Of a stretch of 14,009 nucleotides of DNA, positions 8,407 through 14,009 are shown in pieces. The position numbers and the translations under genes are program-made. Position 1 is the first letter of the stretch. Every line of letters begins with the position of its first letter. This stretch comes from Cylindrodendrum hubeiense (lineage: Eukaryota; Ascomycota; Sordariomycetes; Hypocreales; Nectriaceae), in the NCBI GenBank assembly GCA_014621425.1, contig JAANBB010000705.1, positions 1 through 14,009 of the forward strand, in the 5' to 3' direction. The notes under the pieces are model-generated. The model was not told where the DNA came from and did no database searches. It was given only the letters and a program-made list of their open reading frames with translations.

Positions 8407-9411
8407 TCAACTCTCTCCACTCGCGGCCTCTGCCGGAGCTGCACTCTCTTGGCCCTCTCCAGTCTCCCCACTGCCAGTCTTGGCCTTTCGCCGTCTCTTC
8501 CGCTTAGCCGGTCCTTCTTGTTCAGGCTCCTTCTTGTCCAACTCTGCTGGCTTTTGAGGCCGCTCTCGTTTTTGTTGATCCTGCTTCTTGTTCTTCTGGA
8601 CGGAGAGCGGGTTTGGCTCCTTTCGCCCGTATCCCTTCTTTTTCTTGGTCTTGTCGTCTCCCTGTGTCGCTTTGCCGTCGGCGCCCTTTTTCTCCTTTTT
8701 CCCCTTCTCACCACCGTCCTTCTCATCGTCCTCGGAGTCCTCGTCTCGCTTTCTCTTGCCCAGAGATCCTCTGAGCTCGGCTCGGAACTTGCCCCTCTCC
8801 TCCCGTGCTCGAACTTGCACACTCTCGTCCGCCATTGGTTCCAGAATCATGACACTTCTTTTGATGTAGATCAGGGGGACTCCCTTGATTCCCCGTAGCA
8901 TCCTTCGGACTTCTTGGCTTTGGCTGGCGACAACATAGCGATGCTTGTTTTGGTTCGTGCCCTTCGGGTCGACGACTGACTTCATGCACTCTTCTGTGCT
9001 CAGCGGCTCGGGATATTGGTCGGGATGATGACCGCAGCGTCGTCGCTCCAGTGTCTTGGCCAGATCGATGGCCTCGACTACGCCAGACTCTTTGTTTTGG
9101 GCATAGAGCTTTCGGATCTCGCATTGGGTTATCACTGGTCGGGTCAGCAAAGGAATGGACGGACAAAGCAAAGGTATGCGTACTGGCTTTGACCTCTCCA
9201 TGGACGGTTCTGTGCAAGGCAGGGGCCAGATCCATCTTGAATCGACATGAATCCCTCACCATCTCCGCATCCACTGGGAAGAGTTAGCTTGGTGATGTTG
9301 AATGCGCAAACCTAGCGACCTACCGAGAACCTGGTATGGCTCGCGGAACCCGAAGGTCATGGAGAATTGCTCCATGAGCTTCCGGTACTGCTTCGATCTC
9401 TTTCCTCTCAT
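8407..9411 (-). CDS. UTP23: rRNA-processing protein UTP23 (PIN-like, SSU processome)
   Basis: Spliced gene: exons 9411-9324, 9273-9184 and 9134-8407, 301 aa. The start MRGKRSKQYRKLMEQFSMTF is the conserved N-terminus of the family, so the ATG at 9411 is secure. Splicing gives YQVL-VDAEMVRD and HGEVKA-MITQCEIR, both conserved joins. Residues 1-150 are the PIN-like domain; Cys64 (ITQC), Cys93 and His95/96 (RRRCGHH) and Cys109 (EEC) match the zinc-binding CCHC set of Utp23. HRYVVAS and GVPLIYIKRSVMILEP are also typical. The lysine/glutamate-rich tail (155-301) contains the family motif PNPLSV and basic clusters suited to RNA binding and nucleolar location. In yeast, Utp23 is needed for 18S rRNA maturation and release of snR30; nuclease activity is not thought essential. 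Here the second acidic motif reads SQSQE, so the active site looks degenerate. It lies 472 bp downstream of PTC7 on the same strand, with room for its own promoter. Confidence 0.96.
9135..9183 (-). other. UTP23 intron 2
   Basis: 49-bp phase-1 intron, donor GTACGC, branch-like CTGAC, acceptor GACCAG. Joining A to TGATAACC gives Met-Ile-Thr-Gln-Cys, restoring the conserved ITQC zinc-ligand motif. Confidence 0.9.
9274..9323 (-). other. UTP23 intron 1
   Basis: 50-bp phase-1 intron, donor GTAGGT, branch-like GCTAAC, acceptor TCCCAG. It joins YQVL to VDAEMV. Confidence 0.92.
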
Positions 9412-9883
9412 CTTGAATTCTGGCGCTTGCGCAAATCACGGGTTCGAGGCGGTAAACACTTGCGACAAACAAGTCATGCAGCGACACGCAGGATCAAGAC
9501 GCAAAAGGTTGGCGTCGTAAAATAAATTTCTTATCAGGACTGTTGGCACGTGCGATAAAGCCCACCCACCTCGCGGTGCCCCACCGTCCCGCCATGGATC
9601 CTCCTAGCCATGAATCCCACAGTTCCATCGTCATCCCAGTCATTACTACCTATGATGCATATGTCATGATATCTTAATGTCAATCTACAAAAATCTGTCC
9701 GAAATATCGGAATTAGCCCTTAAATTGGGATATCGCTCAAGCCAGTTGGGGTTGGCCTCAGTTTTGCGTGTTTGGTGTCATGATCCTTCCTCATGGACGA
9801 AGCCTCCACCTTCTCGGCGAATCCCATTCCTCCCGTCTAAGTCGAGGTATCATTCAAATGCGGTCGGCGCGAGTAAATTGACC
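9412..9883 (-). promoter_or_regulatory. UTP23 upstream region (with PTC7 3' flank)
   Basis: 472 bp between the UTP23 ATG and the PTC7 stop. An E-box CACGTG lies at 9547-9552, about 135 bp before the ATG, with GATA-type sites on both sides (TTATCA at 9531-9536 and CGATAA from 9553). CACGTG is bound by Cbf1-type bHLH factors in fungi and GATAA by GATA factors; whether they act here is inference. Bases beyond about 9700 are AT-richer and probably hold the PTC7 3' UTR. Confidence 0.4.
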
Positions 9884-11149
9884 TCATCCCTCGTTTCTCA
9901 CACAGAGCGCCGCGACGACGCTTATGTCGTCAAGTTTTCCTGCTCAAGGCTTAATATTATCATCATCACCATGGATTTGGCGTACTCACCACCCTCACTG
10001 GCCAGTCCTTCCTCAATCGCATGCTCCATAAATGGACTCTCTGCGAATGGATCCTGGGCAATCTTTTTTGCGGCTGCGACGAGATCTCGTGCGGCTGCGT
10101 CCATGCCCCCATTTCGTCCCCCAGTACGATCTTCGAGTGCTCCTGCATCCTGGCCAGACTCCCACTCCCGGACGCTGTTGAGTACCAACGTCACGATCTC
10201 ATGCTCCCAGAGGTTATCTGAAACTCCATCACTCATGGCGAGCACGATATCGCCCACTTCAAGATCCACGGTATCCATGACCCCGTTGTCGTTGGGAGTA
10301 TCAGGGCTATTTGTTCCCAGCTGTCGTGGGCAATCAAACCAGTGCCATTGCTCTACCGTACGGTATATTACCTCCCCGTTCTTGGGCCGAACAACCAAGA
10401 CCTTGCAGTCGCCTAGATTGGTTACATAAAGCAGAGGCGACGGGTTTTGTCGTGACTCATCGTCCGGGCTGATCTTGAAGTGTAATTGTGCCCCGCAAGT
10501 CGTCGTGGTACCCAGACAGTCATGCGCTTCCGTCGCTTTGAGGGTCTGCTCGTAGGCAGTTTGTAGAGTGGCAATCGGGTCGGGCTCGCAAGGGTGCTCG
10601 GCTGAAAGGTATCGAGAAACTTCCGCGTCAATGGCAGTCGACCAGAAATGCAAAACTAATCGTGACCAGAGGCTGTGCCGGGGTTAGCAAGACTGTGAAT
10701 AACCTCGGACAAGTTCCGGCCGGGTACCCAGCGTGGCCCCGAGGGCGCGTAGCCCATGCTCCCACACCGTCGTTTGCGCATATGAAATAATCGCTCGCGT
10801 AAACAGCATCGTCGCCGCTTGTCTGGCCCCTGATAATCTCGCCGTTGACAAAAGCGCGACGATCGCGACTCCGATGATGGGTGCTTAGAGCATCTGAGAA
10901 GGAAGCAGATGGCGGGGAGAGAAAGGGTGGGGGGAATGGGCGCGGTGGCCGCTTTGCGAACAGAGCAATTCCAGTTTCGAATCGGAAGGGCAATGTGTGA
11001 ATCGAAGACGCATTCGGGGACGAGGATGGTGAAGAAGCCGAAGCAAACCTCCTCTCACGGCAGGGCTGCCATGCCAAACGTTGGACTGGGAGCGATCGTA
11101 GGAAAGATGTCGGGATGGACGCCAGGAGTAATGACGATGGACTGCGCAT
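9884..11149 (-). CDS. PTC7: mitochondrial PP2C-family protein phosphatase (Ptc7/azr1 type)
   Basis: Spliced gene: exons 11149-10728, 10672-9990 and 9939-9884, 386 aa. The ATG at 11149 gives MRSPSSLLLASIPTSFLRSL..., rich in Arg, Ser and Leu with no acids, then RERRFASASS, a classical mitochondrial presequence with a likely cleavage near residues 34-36. The phosphatase domain starts at FRFETGIALFAKRP (about 55). Metal-binding motifs are GDDAV (Asp113/114), NDGVGAW (Asp127), LGDCKV (Asp229), SDGVSDNLW (Asp289, Asp293) and, restored only by splicing, KLDDISVVAALC (Asp372). Splicing of intron 1 restores GHAGLWSRLVLHFW. The family is a Mg/Mn-dependent Ser/Thr phosphatase; yeast Ptc7 acts in mitochondria, including on the coenzyme Q biosynthesis protein Coq7, and S. 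pombe azr1 is related. All catalytic positions appear intact. It is the upstream-most of the three minus-strand genes. Confidence 0.95.
9940..9989 (-). other. PTC7 intron 2
   Basis: 50-bp phase-1 intron, donor GTGAGT, acceptor GAGCAG; no strong CTRAC branch site is visible. Splicing joins EEGLASEG to GKLDDISVV and gives the last metal-ligand Asp. The intron is open in the exon-2 frame, so retention would replace the final 17 residues by another short tail ending at 9922. Confidence 0.92.
10673..10727 (-). other. PTC7 intron 1
   Basis: 55-bp phase-2 intron, donor GTACCC, branch-like GCTAAC, acceptor GCACAG. It joins RPRGHA and GLWSRL; retention shifts the frame and stops at 10628. Confidence 0.93.
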
Positions 11150-11316
11150 TCCAGCTATGAACACTGGAGCTGTCCGCTAAGTTGCTGGCCGCAACCTGTG
11201 GTGGGTTCACTTCTTTGCTCTCAACGAGATGACCAAATAGACCAAATAGAGGCCAAAGATGCCTAAGGGAGCGCCCGTGGCGAAGGAGAGATGCGTTGGG
11301 GATCACAAAAGCCAGA

Positions 11317-11391
11317 CACGTGATAAGCCGGTTATCGCACACACAAAGGCGGCATACAAGCCTATGGCTGACTTTGACTCACGTAACCAAT
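11317..11391 (-). promoter_or_regulatory. candidate PTC7 upstream regulatory elements
   Basis: Within 170-245 bp upstream of the PTC7 ATG: an E-box CACGTG (11317-11322) sharing a base with GATAAG, which faces TTATC at 11332-11336 across five bases; a perfect Gcn4/CPC1-type TGACTCA (11375-11381); and a CCAAT box (11387-11391), the HAP-complex site used by many respiratory genes. The sites are seen directly; their use is inferred from known fungal factors. Confidence 0.4.
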
Positions 11392-13777
11392 GGTTTACAC
11401 ACAACCCCTTTCTTTAGCAGCAAACCTGCGCATTCTGACCTGACTTGCGTAGAAAAAAAAAGCACCGACCTTCGGAAAATGACCGATTCTGCACTCGCTG
11501 ATACCGGGTGGTTGAGTAAGGAGGTAGGAATGTATTATCGTTGAGCTTTTAGACGCTCAACAAGGACGGGCACAGATGCCCAATCATAGTAGCACATGGC
11601 GGTCTCCGTGGATGGCCCGGAGCTCCCGTCGATTTGATCTCATGAGGGAAAACAATGCCCAAGAAAATGACGGATGTAAGAATTTCAGTCTGGGGAATAG
11701 CTATGATGTCAGCAACGAGTTTGCTGTCTGTGTAACTGCCATGGCTCGTGCTGGCAGGCATCATAGGGCGGACTGCATAAAGAATATGATATTGCAGCAA
11801 TGCATAAAACCCAGATATAGCTGGAGCAGTAATAGCTGGAGTGACGCATAAGTTGGCCTATTTGCCCATGAAGTGACACGTGGTGCCGTTATGCTGGCTG
11901 GACCAACGCTACTCCACGTAACTTGATGAATCACGAAACGTGAACCTGAGGCTGAGGATAGTGTTGATGGATGACCAGTCTTTGTTTGAAGCAGATCGCA
12001 GATCAAACACGCCAAGCGGGATGGTCACCGCCTAAAAAAAGAAATAAGAAAACCACCCCAACTCCATCTCTCTTAGCGCTAATGGTTCCTTTTAGGCCTT
12101 TTAGGGATAATCAATATGACGTGTTTGTGTGTTGAGACAACCTCGATCCGAACCAACTTTAATCCCGTGCCGCAGGAATGATCCCAATTTCCAGGCGCTT
12201 TCATCTTGCATTGTCGCGTTCACGGCGTCGAGGGCGGTGAATGACGTAAGGGGGGGGTTGGGATGGAGGTGCTGTTTGCATCGGCAAAGTACCATTTCCT
12301 GTTTAGGTGACATGTTGCAATGCTCGGGCTCGTGGGTGGTGCAGTAGCGCCGGGTGATCCGATGATACCGACTTTCGTGTAGCTGTCACCCTGGGAGGTC
12401 ACACTGGGCGCCTGTACGGTCTGGACGGATCCAGTGGGTGGATGAGTTGTTAGGTGGTGAAGCCAAGGTTGGTGGGCCGTGGATAGGCCAATCGTTATCG
12501 TGTCGTGGATGGGACTTTGCCCGGCGCCCCATCACCAACCTCATCTGGATGCCGACGCGCAAGCTTTACCATGTCGACAACCGCCAAGCTCAGAGTAGAC
12601 AGGCGCCCGGGTGGGATCCTCGTCGTATACGAATAATTAGACGGACATCTAGATGGTTGGCGCTGGGCAAGGCCTGGGCAAGGCTGGGTGCGAGCCGGTT
12701 GTGCCGATTCCGCTGCGGATTAATCTCATTCTGGCGTGTAAAGTACGAAGCATACGAACCGCACTACGAATAAGGTAAGTTTGTTGTCCCACCTCGTACG
12801 CGTAAAAGAGGTGTTAACGCCAAGAGTGACGCCAAATCTTAGTGCCACATCCGTCCTGGCCCCGACGGCCGCCAGCACTGCCACCACGCTTCTGGAATCA
12901 GAAGCATAATGACGGGCCTTCTCCAGGTTTTCTTGGGTGAGGGAGGGACCCTGACCCTTCGCTTTGATTGATTTAAGACGGGGGGTGCGAGTGTTCTGCG
13001 CAAGGCCAGGCCCAGGCGTGCTGGCCCGGACCGCTCGGACGGCATCGAGCGTCCCTGGTCAGGCTGAAATAGAATCCCGGTGACGGCGACTCGTTGCAGG
13101 CAGTGGAGCAGCAGCGGCATCATGGATAGCTAGTGACGGCGACGGGGCAGGCTTGGCAGAGACTCTGAAATGCGATACGAGCCGGCTTACATCCTGGCTG
13201 AGGGCTGTTTCAAACGACAGGGCCAGAGCCAGTGAAGCAGACTGGGCGACAACAGCGCGAAACATGACACGGGTCTGCGCAGCAATTACCAAGACTGCGC
13301 AGGTTGGTTGGCGATCAACGGGCGGCAGAGCGGATGCAAAAGACTGGGAACTGACCGGGAACTGGCTGGGACTCGGCGTCAATCGTGACGAATCCAGGCG
13401 GCAAACATGGATGCAGCCTCCACCATGCCAGCGGATTCCGGCCACTGTCGCCAGACATCCCGCGTACATGGCATACCTACATGGTAGCATTCGTGGAGAA
13501 CAGTGGATATTGGCGGCGAGGGTGCACGCAACTGCAGCCGGCCAGCGGCTCTTTGATGCCCTCGGATACTTGGCTCCTTGGCTTGCTTTGCCAGCACTTG
13601 TGTTGGGTCTTTGGTAGTGAGGGAACTTAGGTTCAGGGAGGTCGGGGTTTTCAGAAGGCCGGAGCGACGAATGATGAAACTTCGGATACCTGGCACCCAG
13701 ATTCGCGCAGGTCGCACGCATGTCTCGATCTCGCCTGGATCATAGACCACATGGACATGGATGGTGGAGTTGGCCTT

Positions 13778-13829
13778 GGACTGGACTGGACTGGATGGGC
13801 CGGACTGGACGGACTGGACGGACTGGACT
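13778..13829. repeat. microsatellite (GGACT)n / GGAC
   Basis: Three GGACT units, a short interruption (GGATGGGCC), then GGACT and GGAC units mixed to 13829. A (CTCACA)n-like tract follows at about 13864-13882. Confidence 0.85.
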
Positions 13830-14009
13830 GGAGACGCCGGAGACTGGACTTGCTCGCATCTCACCTCACACTCACACTCACCACACCGCGCCAGACGCCA
13901 GACAAAAAGCCATGTATAAGAATACGAGAGGGTGTACTCCGTACCGGAACTTGTGGTTGGGATCCAACCCGTAGAGTATTTAGAAAGCCATGCCTCCCCG
14001 TCGTGCCCC

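Larger units (their letters stand above)
11150..14009. other. gene-poor spacer upstream of PTC7, no supported gene
   Basis: 2.86 kb. The first few hundred bases are the PTC7 promoter and 5' UTR. Beyond that there are many short tandem duplications: ACCAAATAG twice (near 11230), ATAGCTGGAG twice (11817-11841), CCTTTTAGG twice (about 12089-12110) and CTGGGCAAGG twice (about 12664-12685). Two overlapping opposite ORFs (plus 13153-13617, minus 13059-13721) have no recognisable motifs and I do not call either. No tRNA or rRNA was recognised. Confidence 0.55.

Noticed and set aside
8263..8898. 211-codon plus-strand ORF rich in Leu and Ser
   Set aside because: Antisense to the lysine/glutamate-rich tail of UTP23, whose AAG/GAG codons read as CTT/CTC on the other strand.
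9390..9460. tRNA B-box-like GGTTCGAGGC at 9441-9450
   Set aside because: No A-box, acceptor stem or cloverleaf can be formed around it, and the upstream half lies inside UTP23 exon 1.
9677..10429. 250-codon plus-strand ORF
   Set aside because: Antisense to PTC7 exons 2-3, which carry the PP2C motifs; the plus-strand frame has none.
3108..11882. Enrichment of CACGTG E-boxes (3108, 9547, 11317, 11877)
   Set aside because: Four copies in 14 kb is close to the chance expectation for a six-base site; only the combination with GATA sites was kept.
1..14009. CRISPR array, bacterial operon, insertion sequence or biosynthetic cluster
   Set aside because: The repeats are short, adjacent and without unique spacers; no transposase, terminal inverted repeats or cluster enzymes are seen; genes have fungal introns.

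Overview
The window looks like nuclear DNA of a filamentous ascomycete. All three recognisable genes are eukaryotic. Their introns are 49-60 bp, GT...AG, four of the five with a CTRAC- or CTAAT-like branch site, as is usual in Pezizomycotina. The DNA is GC-rich with long, gene-poor spacers full of short tandem repeats. A Sordariomycete (Hypocreales-like) source is my impression from protein resemblance, not something shown here. One clear foreign piece is present: bases 1-173 are AT-rich, mitochondrial-type cytochrome b coding sequence that stops at two ambiguous bases (N at 173 and 176). It is either an assembly chimera or a nuclear copy of mitochondrial DNA.

Layout, left to right: cob fragment (1-173); a 3.4 kb spacer with no gene I can support (177-3555), rich in pentanucleotide and other short tandem repeats, with one 18-bp perfect palindrome; then three genes, all on the minus strand. 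The first is a DUF726/TMCO4-type membrane-associated serine-hydrolase-like protein, Mil1 of yeast (3556-7266, one intron, 1216 aa). After a 1.1 kb spacer comes UTP23, a PIN-domain-like factor of the small-subunit processome (8407-9411, two introns, 301 aa). After a 0.47 kb spacer comes PTC7/azr1, a mitochondrial PP2C-family phosphatase (9884-11149, two introns, 386 aa). A further 2.9 kb without a supported gene runs to the window end (11150-14009).

The three genes are housekeeping genes with unrelated jobs (membrane traffic or lipid-like hydrolase, 18S rRNA maturation, mitochondrial dephosphorylation), each with its own promoter; nothing suggests an operon-like unit or a secondary-metabolite cluster. 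The gene models were rebuilt here from splice signals and family motifs, and every junction keeps the reading frame and restores a conserved motif.

I found no convincing previously undescribed system. The observations most worth a second look are the cob/nuclear junction, a 17-unit pentapeptide repeat in the Mil1 homologue, substitution of the last acidic positions of the UTP23 PIN motif, a possible alternative C-terminus of PTC7 by intron retention, and a compact CACGTG/paired-GATA element upstream of PTC7.
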